DNA from: Marichromatium gracile
GTDB taxonomy: Bacteria > Pseudomonadota > Gammaproteobacteria > Chromatiales > Chromatiaceae
Length of the DNA stretch: 64,000 bases
Reading direction: 5' to 3'
Assembly: GCF_004343155.1 (NCBI RefSeq)
Contig: NZ_SMDC01000005.1
Span: 1 to 64,000 of the forward strand
Every line of letters starts with the position of its first letter. The stretch's first letter is position 1. The notes under the pieces are model-generated. The model ran no database searches and was not told the origin of the DNA. It saw only the letters and a program-made list of their open reading frames with translations. This document shows positions 50,307 to 58,680 of the stretch, piece after piece. Made by a program: the position numbers and the translations under genes.

Positions 50307-52171
50307 TGAAGGATTATCTGATCACCCTGTCGATCGGTCCGGTACAGGGGCTGATCGCCTCGGCGCGCCGTACGCGTGATCTCTGGTGTGGCTCCTGGCT
50401 GCTCTCGGAGGTCTCCAAGGCCGCGGCCTTGACGCTGCACTGCACTCATCCGGGTTGTCTGGTGTTCCCGTGTCCGAACGAACCGGAGACCGAGCTCGCG
50501 CCCGATGACAACCCCGGCGATACCGCCAACGTCGCCAACATCCTGCGCGCCGAACTCGTCCTCGCCGACGATGCCGCGGCGCGTGCGCTGTGTGCCGAGG
50601 CGGCCGAGGCCGCCCGCGCCCGGCTGCGCGAGATCGGCGAGCAGGTGCGTCAGGACAAGGGCATGGCGCGCTGGCTGCGCGACGAGCCGCTGTGGTCGAG
50701 TCAGTTCGACGACCTGCTCGAGATCTTCTCCGCCTGGGTCGAGATCGACCCGGAACAGGGGGCCAAGGCCGCCAGCGAACGGCTGGGCGGCGTCCTGGCC
50801 GCACGCAAGGCGACGCGCGACTTCGCGCCGCTCACCCCCCCCGAGGGCGCGGGTCTGCCCAAGTCCTCGCTCGACGGTGTGTTGGAGACCGTGCTCCAGA
50901 GGGGCGTGCATGGTGATGTCCGCGCGGCGCGTCGTCTCGGGCTGGCGTCTGCCAACGAGCAGCTCGACGCCCTCGGCGTGATCAAGCGCCTGGCGGGTGA
51001 TCCGGAGCAGTTCACCCCTTACTCGCGGATTGCTGCCGATCCCTGGCTGCGTGATGTCAGTAAGAAAACCAAAAGCGCCTTCGAAGACCTCAAGAAAGCC
51101 TACGAACCGCTGATCAAGGCGCAAATCGCCACCCGCGCCAGGGGCAATCGTGGCACCTATGGCGATTTCCCCTATGACGCCCAACTGCTCTTCGACTTCC
51201 GGCTCGACAACCAGATCGAGCAGTTGCGTGACGAGGCCCGGCGTCAGCGGAGCGACGAGCAGCTGCGAGCGGATCAAGGCGCGCTCGGCGAGTTGCGTCG
51301 CACGCTGGAGTCCGTGACCAGACGCCACGGCACCCCGGTCCCCTATGCCGCCATCCTCAAGGCCGACGGCGATCGCATGGGCAAGCTGCTCGACGCGGCA
51401 CGCTCGACCGAGGACTCGCGGATGATCTCGCGTGCCCTGCACGGCTTTGCCAGCGGCGTGGCCAGGATCGTACGCGACTATCAGGGTCACGCGATCTATG
51501 CCGGCGGCGATGACGTGCTGGCGCTGGTGCCGCTCGACCGGGCCGTGGACTGCGCCAAGGCCCTGGCCGAGGCGTTCGAGCAGACCATGGCGCCTTGTGC
51601 CCGAGCGCTGGCCTCGGACGATGCGACGCGTCGCGCCGAGATCAGCCCCACGCTCTCGGTCGGGATCGGCATCGGTCACCTGATGGAACCGCTCGGTGCC
51701 CTGCGTCAGCGTGCCGACGCCGCCGAGAAGCTGGCCAAGGACGGCATGCCCGGCTCCAGCGAGGAACGCAATGCCCTGGCCATCCAGCTCGGTATCCGCT
51801 CCGGCGGCGAGCTGCGCTGGCGCGTGCGTTGGGACGAGCCGGACAAGCTGGGCGCACTCGATGAGCTGGTGACGCACTATCGCAGCGGCGCGCTGACCAC
51901 CCGGGTCGCCTACGACCTGCGCGACGGCGCGCGGCGCCTGAACTGGCTCGACGATCAGCCAGATGCCGCCCTGCACGAAGGCATGCGGCGCGCCGAGCTG
52001 TTGCGCGTGCTCGATCGCACCCGCACCGAGCAGGGTCAACTCGCGCCCGAGGTCTCCAGGGCATTGGAGACGCATGCCCGTGCGCTCGCCTGGAACCTCG
52101 ATCTGCTCGCCGACACCCTGATCATCGCTCGCTGGCTCTCGGCGCGCACCGCAGCGGAGGTGAATCCATGA
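50303..52171 (+). CDS. cmr2: Cmr2 / Cas10, cyclase without HD nuclease domain
   Basis: Cmr2 is the large Cas10 subunit that synthesises cyclic oligoadenylate on target binding. It has 622 residues, short for Cmr2 (often 850-1000), because the N-terminal HD nuclease domain is absent. The chain starts with the D1 palm motif LITLSIGPVQGLIASARRTR. The active palm has LKADGDRMGKLL at 352-363 and YAGGDDVLAL at 399-408 with intact GGDD. Thus DNA cleavage is not expected, while signalling is. The start overlaps cmr1 (ATGA). Confidence 0.94.
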   Translation: MMKDYLITLSIGPVQGLIASARRTRDLWCGSWLLSEVSKAAALTLHCTHPGCLVFPCPNEPETELAPDDNPGDTANVANILRAELVLADDAAARALCAEAAEAARARLREIGEQVRQDKGMARWLRDEPLWSSQFDDLLEIFSAWVEIDPEQGAKAASERLGGVLAARKATRDFAPLTPPEGAGLPKSSLDGVLETVLQRGVHGDVRAARRLGLASANEQLDALGVIKRLAGDPEQFTPYSRIAADPWLRDVSKKTKSAFEDLKKAYEPLIKAQIATRARGNRGTYGDFPYDAQLLFDFRLDNQIEQLRDEARRQRSDEQLRADQGALGELRRTLESVTRRHGTPVPYAAILKADGDRMGKLLDAARSTEDSRMISRALHGFASGVARIVRDYQGHAIYAGGDDVLALVPLDRAVDCAKALAEAFEQTMAPCARALASDDATRRAEISPTLSVGIGIGHLMEPLGALRQRADAAEKLAKDGMPGSSEERNALAIQLGIRSGGELRWRVRWDEPDKLGALDELVTHYRSGALTTRVAYDLRDGARRLNWLDDQPDAALHEGMRRAELLRVLDRTRTEQGQLAPEVSRALETHARALAWNLDLLADTLIIARWLSARTAAEVNP

Positions 52172-53490
52172 CCAAGAAGAAGAAATCGCAAGCACAGGGG
52201 AAACGGGTTCGCTACGACAAGCAGCGTCCGCGGAGCGCGGTCGATCGTTCGACCGCGCGGGCCACGTCAAGGAGTTCGCGTGCCCGGGCCGTCTCCGTGC
52301 CGGTGTGTCGCGCCGATCCTCCACCACCGAGCACGCTGGTCACCCTCGATCCGCTGGCACCGGTGATCGTCCGCTCCGGTCGGCCCTTCGACGCCAGCAA
52401 CGGGTTGGACGAGGCGCGCTTCCCGCCGCCCTCGACGCTCGCCGGCTGTCTGCGCACGGCCTGGGCGAGACAGACGGGGACCGACTTCGGCCCCGCGCTG
52501 CTCGATGCGGTGAGCGTGCGCGGTCCGCTGCTGTGGCGTGAGGGCGAGGGGGTCGAGCCCGATGTCGCTCCCGCGCTGCTGGTGCCCAAGCCCGCCGACG
52601 CCCTCTATCTGGCGCGGGAGGGGGAACGCGAGCCGTGCTGCATTCGTGCCGAACCCCGTGCGTTCGATGAGGGTTGCGGCAGCGACCTGCCGCAAGGGCT
52701 GATCCCGGTGCAGTTGACCGATCCGGTCAAGGGCAAGCCCAAGCCCGGTCCTCGCTGGTGGACGCTCGCGCAGCTACTCGACTTCCGGCGCGGCGCGACC
52801 CCGACGTTCGAGGCGCTGCTCGAACAGGGCTGGACCCCGGCCACCGAGCGCCGCACCCATGTCGCCATCGATCGCAAGAGCCATGCGGCCAAGACCTCGC
52901 AGTTGTTCCAGACCAATGGGTTGGACTTCATGCCGGATCAGCCTCTCGATCCGGCGGGACAGCCGCCCGCCGCCACCCGACGGCTGCGGCTGCTGGCGCG
53001 CTGCGATCAGCCGCTGCGCGCCGGTCTGGTCCATCTCGGTGGCGAGCGGCGCCTTGCGGCGCTGGAGCCCAGACCCGAGTCGCAGTGGCCCGCGGTGCCG
53101 GAGGGCTGGTTCGATCAGATCGTGAAGGTCGGCGGACTGAGCCTGACCCTGCTCACCCCGGCTGCCTTCGCGGACGGTTTTCGCCCCGGCTGGATCGACC
53201 CCGACACCCTGGAGGGTGAACCCCCCGAGGCCCCCGGCGTGCACCTCAAGCTCCGGGCGGTCGCCTGTGAGCGCTGGCAGGCCAACTCGGGTTGGGATCT
53301 GCACAAGGGCGAGCCACGCCCGACCCGGCGGCTCGTCGCCGCGGGTAGCGTCTACTGGTTCGAACTGGTGGGCGCTCACGACCCGGCGGCATTCGCGCCG
53401 CTGTGGTTGAACAACATCAGCGACACGGCGCAAGACCGCCGCGACGGCTTCGGGCTGGCGCTGCCGGCCCCCTGGACGCCGTGTGCCTGA
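52168..53490 (+). CDS. cmr3: Type III-B Cmr complex subunit Cmr3
   Basis: Cmr3 binds the 5' tag of crRNA beside Cmr2. It has 440 residues. A basic, disordered N-terminal extension of about 50 residues (begins MTKKKKSQAQGKRVRYDKQR) precedes the RAMP core that starts at LDPLAPVIVRSGRPF. FPPPSTLAGCLRTAWARQ is the family signature. HVAIDRKSHAAKTSQLFQT and the C-terminal DGFGLALPAPW Gly-rich loop follow. The extension is not typical and may contact RNA. The start overlaps cmr2 by 4 bases. Confidence 0.92.
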   Translation: MTKKKKSQAQGKRVRYDKQRPRSAVDRSTARATSRSSRARAVSVPVCRADPPPPSTLVTLDPLAPVIVRSGRPFDASNGLDEARFPPPSTLAGCLRTAWARQTGTDFGPALLDAVSVRGPLLWREGEGVEPDVAPALLVPKPADALYLAREGEREPCCIRAEPRAFDEGCGSDLPQGLIPVQLTDPVKGKPKPGPRWWTLAQLLDFRRGATPTFEALLEQGWTPATERRTHVAIDRKSHAAKTSQLFQTNGLDFMPDQPLDPAGQPPAATRRLRLLARCDQPLRAGLVHLGGERRLAALEPRPESQWPAVPEGWFDQIVKVGGLSLTLLTPAAFADGFRPGWIDPDTLEGEPPEAPGVHLKLRAVACERWQANSGWDLHKGEPRPTRRLVAAGSVYWFELVGAHDPAAFAPLWLNNISDTAQDRRDGFGLALPAPWTPCA

Positions 53491-53519
53491 TCGATGGATC
53501 ACTGAAAGGACGACACCCA

Positions 53520-54446
53520 ATGGATACGCGCATCTTCCACCTCCATGCACTCTCGCCGCTGCACTGCGGCACCGGGCAGTCGACCGGCGTGGTCGACCTG
53601 CCGATCGCGCGCGCCCGCGCCACTCGCCTGCCGATCGTGCCCGGCTCGTCGCTGCGCGGGGTGCTGCGCGAGCATCTGAGCGTGAGCCCGGACAACACGA
53701 CACGCGTCGAGCGGCTCTTCGGTCCGGCGCAGATCCGCAGCAACGATCAGGCCTTTGCCGGCGCGCTTGCGATCAACGATGCCCATCTGCTGGCGCTGCC
53801 GGTGCGGGCGCTGACCGGCATCGTCTGCTATGCGACCTCGCCCTTCGTGCTCCGGCGTTATGCCGAGGATCTGCGTCGCGCCGGCGAGTCGCTGCCGGAT
53901 CTGCCCGCTGCGCCCGCCGCTGGCGCGGTGCGCTTGCAGCAGCACTCGCCCAACCGGGGCGAGAGCGTCGAGTCGCGCACGACCCTGGTGCTGGAGGATC
54001 TCGATCTGCGGATCGAGTCCGATTCCGGTGGTCTGCTCGCGGCCTGGGCACAGCAAATCGTCGAGCGCGTCTTCCCCGGTGATGCTGACTCGCAGGCTCA
54101 GATCGGTCCTCGGATCGCGCTGTTGCCGGACGATGTCTTCGCCTTCCTTGCCGAGACCGCGACCGATGTCCGGGCACGGATCGCGATCGATCAGGACAGT
54201 GGCACGGTGAAGCAGGGTGCGCTCTGGTACGAGGAAAATCTGCCCGCCGACAGCCTGCTGTGGGGCGTCTACGCGGTTGCCGCGTCCCGCCATCCCGAGG
54301 ATCGGGAAGAGGGAGCCGGCCCGGAGACGGCGGATGCCTTGGCGGCTTGTCTGCCTGACGGGGGCGCGCTGTTGCAGATCGGCGGCAAGGCCGGGGTCGG
54401 GCGTGGGCTGGTGCGCTTCCTGCGCACTCAGGGGGTGGGCGCATGA
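53520..54446 (+). CDS. cmr4: Type III-B backbone ribonuclease Cmr4
   Basis: Cmr4 forms the filament backbone and cuts target RNA every 6 nt. It has 308 residues. The catalytic Asp is D26 in STGVVDLPIARARATRLP, the same residue number as in Pyrococcus Cmr4. It also has VPGSSLRGVLREHL and the C-terminal LLQIGGKAGVGRGLVRF Gly-rich loop. The ATG at 53520 has AAGGA about 11-15 bases upstream and lies 29 bases after cmr3. Its stop overlaps cmr5. Confidence 0.94.
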   Translation: MDTRIFHLHALSPLHCGTGQSTGVVDLPIARARATRLPIVPGSSLRGVLREHLSVSPDNTTRVERLFGPAQIRSNDQAFAGALAINDAHLLALPVRALTGIVCYATSPFVLRRYAEDLRRAGESLPDLPAAPAAGAVRLQQHSPNRGESVESRTTLVLEDLDLRIESDSGGLLAAWAQQIVERVFPGDADSQAQIGPRIALLPDDVFAFLAETATDVRARIAIDQDSGTVKQGALWYEENLPADSLLWGVYAVAASRHPEDREEGAGPETADALAACLPDGGALLQIGGKAGVGRGLVRFLRTQGVGA

Positions 54447-54871
54447 CGATGCAGATGCGTGCACAGCGCCTTGCGATGGCGGCCTACAGCTGTGTCGACC
54501 TCATCGGCGGGGGAATTGATGGGGTCGATCCGAAGCGTTACGGCGCGATCGTCCATCGGTTGCCGGGCATGATCCTGCAGCATGGTCTCGCCCAGAGCAG
54601 TGGTTTCCTGTTGGCCAAGGGGACGGCGGAACACCTCCGGGTGCTCGACGATCTCTGCCGGGTGCTGCGCGAGGCCGGTGTCACCAAGGCCGACAATGGT
54701 GTTGCGCTGCATCATGGGTTCATCACCGCCGATCTCACCGACACCATGGCGCTGACCCGGCACGCATTGGATGCAGCCGCCTGGCTCAAGCGCTATGTGC
54801 AGGGGGTGTTGCGCATCACCGCGACCGGCGACACTGCGAGCGAGGAGAGGCGCAACCATGAGTCAGACTGA
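54443..54871 (+). CDS. cmr5: Type III-B small subunit Cmr5
   Basis: Cmr5 is the small helical subunit that bridges Cmr2 and Cmr6 along the filament. It has 142 residues, all helical. It shows RYGAIVHRLPGMILQHGLAQ and SGFLLAK, typical of Cmr5, then LTRHALDAAAWLKRYVQGVL. It overlaps cmr4 by 4 and cmr6 by 14 bases. Confidence 0.92.
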   Translation: MTMQMRAQRLAMAAYSCVDLIGGGIDGVDPKRYGAIVHRLPGMILQHGLAQSSGFLLAKGTAEHLRVLDDLCRVLREAGVTKADNGVALHHGFITADLTDTMALTRHALDAAAWLKRYVQGVLRITATGDTASEERRNHESD

Positions 54872-55919
54872 ATCGATCGTCTTGCAGCGCGAGGCGGTCA
54901 GGAAACCCTATGGTGAGGTCGGCAAGGAGGGCTCGGCCCATCCCGGTCTGCTGATCCAGCGCGGTCTGGCGGTGCACGGTCAGGACGACAAGGAGGCGAA
55001 GACCAAGCACATTCGCGCCATCTGCGGGCTCCAGCCTGGCACCTTCTACCGTGCCGCCTTCGAACGTTGGCGTAACGCGACCGCCGATCCGCTGCGTTTC
55101 ACGCAGCTCACGCTCGCGCTCGAAACGCGATTGTTCATCGGCCTGAGCGGCGGTGGCGCCCTGGAGACGGGCTGTGCCGTCGGTCACAGTCACGGCGCGC
55201 CCTATCTCCCCGGATCGAGCGTCAAGGGTGTGGTGCGCGCGTACGTCGAACGGAGCGAGTTCGCGACACAGCATCCAGAGGCGATTGCCGAGTTGTTCGG
55301 GGTCGGGCCACAGGAAGAGGAAGAGCACCCCGAGGGACTGGCGGGGCTCGTGACCTTCCACGATGCCTGGTGGAAGCCCGACGCCGAGGGGCATTCGCCC
55401 TTCGTGCAGGAGGTCGTCACCACTCACCATCTCAAGTACTACGGCTCCGAGGGCAAGACGCCCGCCACGGATCTCGACAGCCCGATCCCCAATGCACAGA
55501 TCGCCGTGCGTGGCAGTTTTCTGTTCGTCCTCGAAGGGCCGCCGGGGTGGCGTGATCTCGCTGCCGAGATGCTGCGCTCGGCGCTGGGTGAGCGGGGTAT
55601 CGGCGCCAAGACCCGCAGTGGTTATGGAGTGTTCGACACCGAGCCGCAGACCAACGCCGCCCCCGTCGAGCGCTGTGCCTGGGTCGATGAGCGGGTCGCG
55701 GCCATCGCCCAGGCCAACCGCAGCTCGGAGCAGGAGGCGTTGATGGGTAAAGGCCTGGCCGGGGAGTGGGCCGCGCTGGAGGATGCCACGCTCAAGGCCC
55801 GGGCGCTCGTCGACATTCGTTCACGCTGGCCGCAGGAGCAATGGGAGGCGCCCTCCGGCAAGAGCGCCAAGAAGGCCCGTGCCATCTATGCCGAGGGGGA
55901 AGAGGCTGCGTCCACATGA
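54858..55919 (+). CDS. cmr6: Type III-B Cmr complex subunit Cmr6
   Basis: Cmr6 caps the backbone next to Cmr1. It has 353 residues. After a basic N-terminus the RAMP core shows ETRLFIGLSGGGALETGCAV, PYLPGSSVKGVVRAYVER and the late GIGAKTRSGYGVF loop. There is an extra C-terminal region of about 70 residues with a Lys/Ala-rich end (GKSAKKARAIYAEGEEA). The stop overlaps csx16 by 4 bases. Confidence 0.92.
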   Translation: MSQTESIVLQREAVRKPYGEVGKEGSAHPGLLIQRGLAVHGQDDKEAKTKHIRAICGLQPGTFYRAAFERWRNATADPLRFTQLTLALETRLFIGLSGGGALETGCAVGHSHGAPYLPGSSVKGVVRAYVERSEFATQHPEAIAELFGVGPQEEEEHPEGLAGLVTFHDAWWKPDAEGHSPFVQEVVTTHHLKYYGSEGKTPATDLDSPIPNAQIAVRGSFLFVLEGPPGWRDLAAEMLRSALGERGIGAKTRSGYGVFDTEPQTNAAPVERCAWVDERVAAIAQANRSSEQEALMGKGLAGEWAALEDATLKARALVDIRSRWPQEQWEAPSGKSAKKARAIYAEGEEAAST

Positions 55920-56224
55920 CCACTTACTTCGTCACCCGCCACGCCGGCGCGCTCGACTGGGCGAGTGCCGAGGGGCTGACGGTGGATCAGCGGCTCGAAC
56001 ATCTCGACGTTGAGCGCATCGCGCCAGGCGACGTGGTGATCGGGTCGCTGCCGGTCAGTCTCGCAGCCGAGGTGTGTGCCCGCGGGGCGCGCTATCTGCA
56101 CCTGACGATGACCGTACCCTCCGAGCTGCGCGGGATCGAGCTGAGTGCCGCGCAGATGCGTCTCTGCGGTGCCCGGCTCGAACCCTACAGGGTCGAGCGG
56201 CTCGACGCGGGGGGCATGAGGTGA
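55916..56224 (+). CDS. csx16: CRISPR-associated protein Csx16 (VVA1548 family)
   Basis: 102 residues. The N-terminus TTYFVTRHAGALDWASAEGL and the segments HLDVERIAPGDVVIGSLPVS and LAAEVCARGARYLHL are characteristic of Csx16, a small Rossmann-like protein found only with type III systems. Csx16-type proteins have been proposed to degrade cyclic oligoadenylates; this is not visible from sequence alone. It is embedded between cmr6 (ATGA overlap) and the membrane gene (GTGA overlap). Confidence 0.85.
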   Translation: MTTYFVTRHAGALDWASAEGLTVDQRLEHLDVERIAPGDVVIGSLPVSLAAEVCARGARYLHLTMTVPSELRGIELSAAQMRLCGARLEPYRVERLDAGGMR

Positions 56225-57120
56225 GCGGCCCGTCGCGAGGCGCGGCGCCGGGGCTGAAGAAGGAGCGGGCGCGACGGGTGCTGGAGCACCTGTTGATGGG
56301 ATCGCGTCTGGAGTCGATGCTGATGGTACTGGCGGTGCTGGTCGGTCTCGGCTGGTTCACCGATAGCCTGTTCGAATGGCTCACCGATATCGGGACATGG
56401 CTCGAGGGCGGTACCGTCGAGCACTGGATTCCGCTGCACCGGGTGCTGGCGGTGGGCTTTTTCGCTGCGCTGCTGATCCGGCTGCGCGCCCTGGCCGAAG
56501 CCACGCGCGAGCGCTTTCGTCCGAGGATCGAGACCATGGTCGCGCCGCCCCGGGCGCGGGCACTGATCCTGTATCTCAGCGCATTGTATGAGGAACAGTT
56601 CGATGAGCTGGCGGGCGCGATCGATTCGCTCGATGGTCTCGATGCGTTCCGCGCGCGCCATGGTGGTCTCAACTGGCGCATGCCGATCGAGGCGATCGCT
56701 CACCATCGCGCGCATCTCTCCCGGATCGTACTGGTCTGCTCGGGTGACGAGCCCCGGAGACCGGGTAGTGCCTCCCAGCGCTTGCTGTTCGAGCAGCTGG
56801 TCAAGCGCTGCTTCCCCGATTGCGAGTTCACCATCGAGGTCGCCGAAGACGACCACCGAGGGGCTGATCGAGGGATCGACTTCAACGATATCGACGCCGT
56901 CGTCCGCTTGACCGACACGGCCTTCGAGCGTCTGGTCGAAAAGGCGCGGATCGCGCCGGCCGACATTCTCATCGACATCACCGGCGGCAGCAAGCTGTGC
57001 AGCGTGGCCGGATCCGTGGTCGCGCTGGCCGAGGGGCGGCGGATGCAGTACGTCACCGGTCAGTACCAGGTCAGGGTCCAGGATGTCAGCTACGTGCTGC
57101 TCGATGATGGCGATCACTGA
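56221..57120 (+). CDS. Membrane protein with C-terminal CARF-like domain (candidate cOA effector)
   Basis: 299 residues from a GTG start overlapping csx16. A basic N-terminus is followed by two predicted membrane helices (about 33-52, with MLMVLAVLVGLGWF; about 72-89, with VLAVGFFAALLIRL) joined by a short acidic loop. The cytosolic part (110-299) is CARF-like: LILYLSALYEEQ, IVLVCSGDEP, then DILIDITGGSKLCSVAGSVV at 248-267, matching the TGG-[TS]-K loop of CARF ligand pockets. No nuclease motif is seen. It is probably a membrane effector gated by cyclic oligoadenylate. No specific named family (such as Cam1 or Csx23) could be assigned. Confidence 0.72.
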   Translation: MSGPSRGAAPGLKKERARRVLEHLLMGSRLESMLMVLAVLVGLGWFTDSLFEWLTDIGTWLEGGTVEHWIPLHRVLAVGFFAALLIRLRALAEATRERFRPRIETMVAPPRARALILYLSALYEEQFDELAGAIDSLDGLDAFRARHGGLNWRMPIEAIAHHRAHLSRIVLVCSGDEPRRPGSASQRLLFEQLVKRCFPDCEFTIEVAEDDHRGADRGIDFNDIDAVVRLTDTAFERLVEKARIAPADILIDITGGSKLCSVAGSVVALAEGRRMQYVTGQYQVRVQDVSYVLLDDGDH

Positions 57121-57140
57121 TCTCGCCGAGGAGAATACCC

Positions 57141-58298
57141 ATGGATATCGACACCCATCTCTACCTGGTCTCCGCCCAGGTCGTCCCCAATCTCACCCCG
57201 GCGCTCGATCCGGAGGTCGCGCCGCGGACGGTGATCCTGCTCTGCCATGCCGGCATGCACGCCCAGACCGAGGCGCTGACCGCGGTACTGAAAGGTCGTG
57301 GGATCAGCGTCGAGCACTGGCCGATCGACGACCCCTGGGATCTGGAGCATCTCCAGGAACGCGTGCTCGAACTGCTCGCACGCTTCAGTGAGCAACCGGG
57401 GCGTATCGCACTCAATGCCACCGGCGGCACCAAGCCGATGAGCATCGCCGCCTACGAGGTCTTCCGTGCCGCCGGGGCGCCGATCTTCTACGTCCACCCG
57501 GAACTCGATCGGCTGATCTGGATGTCGCCCGCCGACCGGCCCAACGTGGAACTCGACAACCGGCTGCGGCTCGACGTCTTCCTCCAGGCGCACGGCGCCT
57601 CGGTCGAGTCAGCGATCGGTGAGGCGGTTCCTGCTGCACGGCGCGAGCTGACCGCCTGGCTGGCGGCGAACACCGGACGCTTGGGGGGAGCGCTCAAGAC
57701 GCTCAACTGGCTGGCCTTCAAGTCCGAGGGCGTGCTGCGCTCGCCCAGGCTGGATGAGCACAGCGCGCGGGATATCGAGCTACGTACGCTGATCGAGCGC
57801 CTGGAGAGCGCCGAGGTGCTGCGGTTCGAGGGTGGACGTCTGCACTTCCCGGATGAGGAGGCGCGCTTCTATGCCAATGGCGGCTGGCTCGAGGAGCACG
57901 TCTATGACTTGGTGCGCGCGCTGCGTCGCGAGCATCAGTGCGGCATCCAGGATCTCGCGCGGAGCCTGCAGATCGTCCGTCGCAACCAGCGTGATCAACC
58001 GGTGCGCAACGAACTCGATGTCGCCTTCCTCGCCGAGAATCGGCTGTACCTGATCGAGTGCAAGACCCGGCAGTGGCGCAATGACCGCGATCAGACCGGC
58101 CCCGGCAGCGAGGCGCTGTTCCGGCTCGATGTGCTCGCGGACCTGCTCGGTGGCCTGCAGGCGCGCGCCATGCTGGTCAGTTATCACCCGCTCGACAAGC
58201 GGGTGAAGCGGCGTGCCGCCGACCTGCGCATCCAGGTGTGCGACGGCGCCAAGCTCGCAGAGCTCGGTGGTGTGCTGGCGCGTTGGGCTGGTTGCTGA
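57141..58298 (+). CDS. Card1/Can2-type CARF nuclease (DUF1887)
   Basis: 385 residues. The N-terminal CARF domain has NATGGTKPMSIAAYEVFRAA at 92-111. A linker leads to a PD-(D/E)xK restriction-like nuclease with NELDVAFLAENRLYLIECKT at 290-309 (E291, D293, E306, K308). This two-domain design is that of Card1/Can2, which on cyclic tetra-adenylate binding nicks DNA and/or cuts RNA without sequence choice. It is a dimer in known members. GGAG lies upstream, 20 bp after the membrane gene. Confidence 0.88.
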   Translation: MDIDTHLYLVSAQVVPNLTPALDPEVAPRTVILLCHAGMHAQTEALTAVLKGRGISVEHWPIDDPWDLEHLQERVLELLARFSEQPGRIALNATGGTKPMSIAAYEVFRAAGAPIFYVHPELDRLIWMSPADRPNVELDNRLRLDVFLQAHGASVESAIGEAVPAARRELTAWLAANTGRLGGALKTLNWLAFKSEGVLRSPRLDEHSARDIELRTLIERLESAEVLRFEGGRLHFPDEEARFYANGGWLEEHVYDLVRALRREHQCGIQDLARSLQIVRRNQRDQPVRNELDVAFLAENRLYLIECKTRQWRNDRDQTGPGSEALFRLDVLADLLGGLQARAMLVSYHPLDKRVKRRAADLRIQVCDGAKLAELGGVLARWAGC

Positions 58299-58389
58299 CG
58301 TCGTTCGGTACGGCCGCCAGCCCAGTGTTTACGGGCACCACAACCTTGTGGCGCCCCCTTGCAGAGATCTTGGCGCTACCCTGTTGGCC

Positions 58390-58674
58390 ATGAGCCAGCG
58401 TCAACTCTTCATCGCCGCCTACGACATCTCCAGTGACGAGCGTCTGCGCGAGGCCCTGCTGGTGCTGAAGGGCTATGCCAGCGGTTGTCAGGAGTCGGTG
58501 TTCGAATGCTTCCTCACCCACGCCGAGCGGCGCGATCTGCTCGTCGCCGTGGACGGGATCCTCGAACCCGAGGAGGATCGCTTCGTGCTGATCCGCCTCG
58601 ACCCCCGTGGCAAGGTGCGCGCGCGTGGTCGTGCGGTGGTGCCCCGTGATCCCCCCTGGTTCTACGTGGGGTGA
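58390..58674 (+). CDS. cas2: CRISPR integration subunit Cas2 (first copy)
   Basis: 94 residues. Ferredoxin fold starting LFIAAYDISSDERLREALLV with the conserved Asp after AAY, then SVFECFLT and FVLIRLDPRG. Cas2 is the structural centre of the Cas1-Cas2 integrase. It lies 6 bases ahead of cas1, after a 91-bp gap from the Card1 gene. It differs clearly from the second Cas2 at 60518. Confidence 0.9.
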   Translation: MSQRQLFIAAYDISSDERLREALLVLKGYASGCQESVFECFLTHAERRDLLVAVDGILEPEEDRFVLIRLDPRGKVRARGRAVVPRDPPWFYVG

Positions 58675-58680
58675 GACACC

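Noticed and set aside
50159-52327. Long minus-strand open frame opposite cmr2
   Set aside because: High-GC antisense frame; the + strand encodes clear Cmr2 motifs. The same reasoning removes long antisense frames opposite flgE, mutL, oadA, fabD and others.
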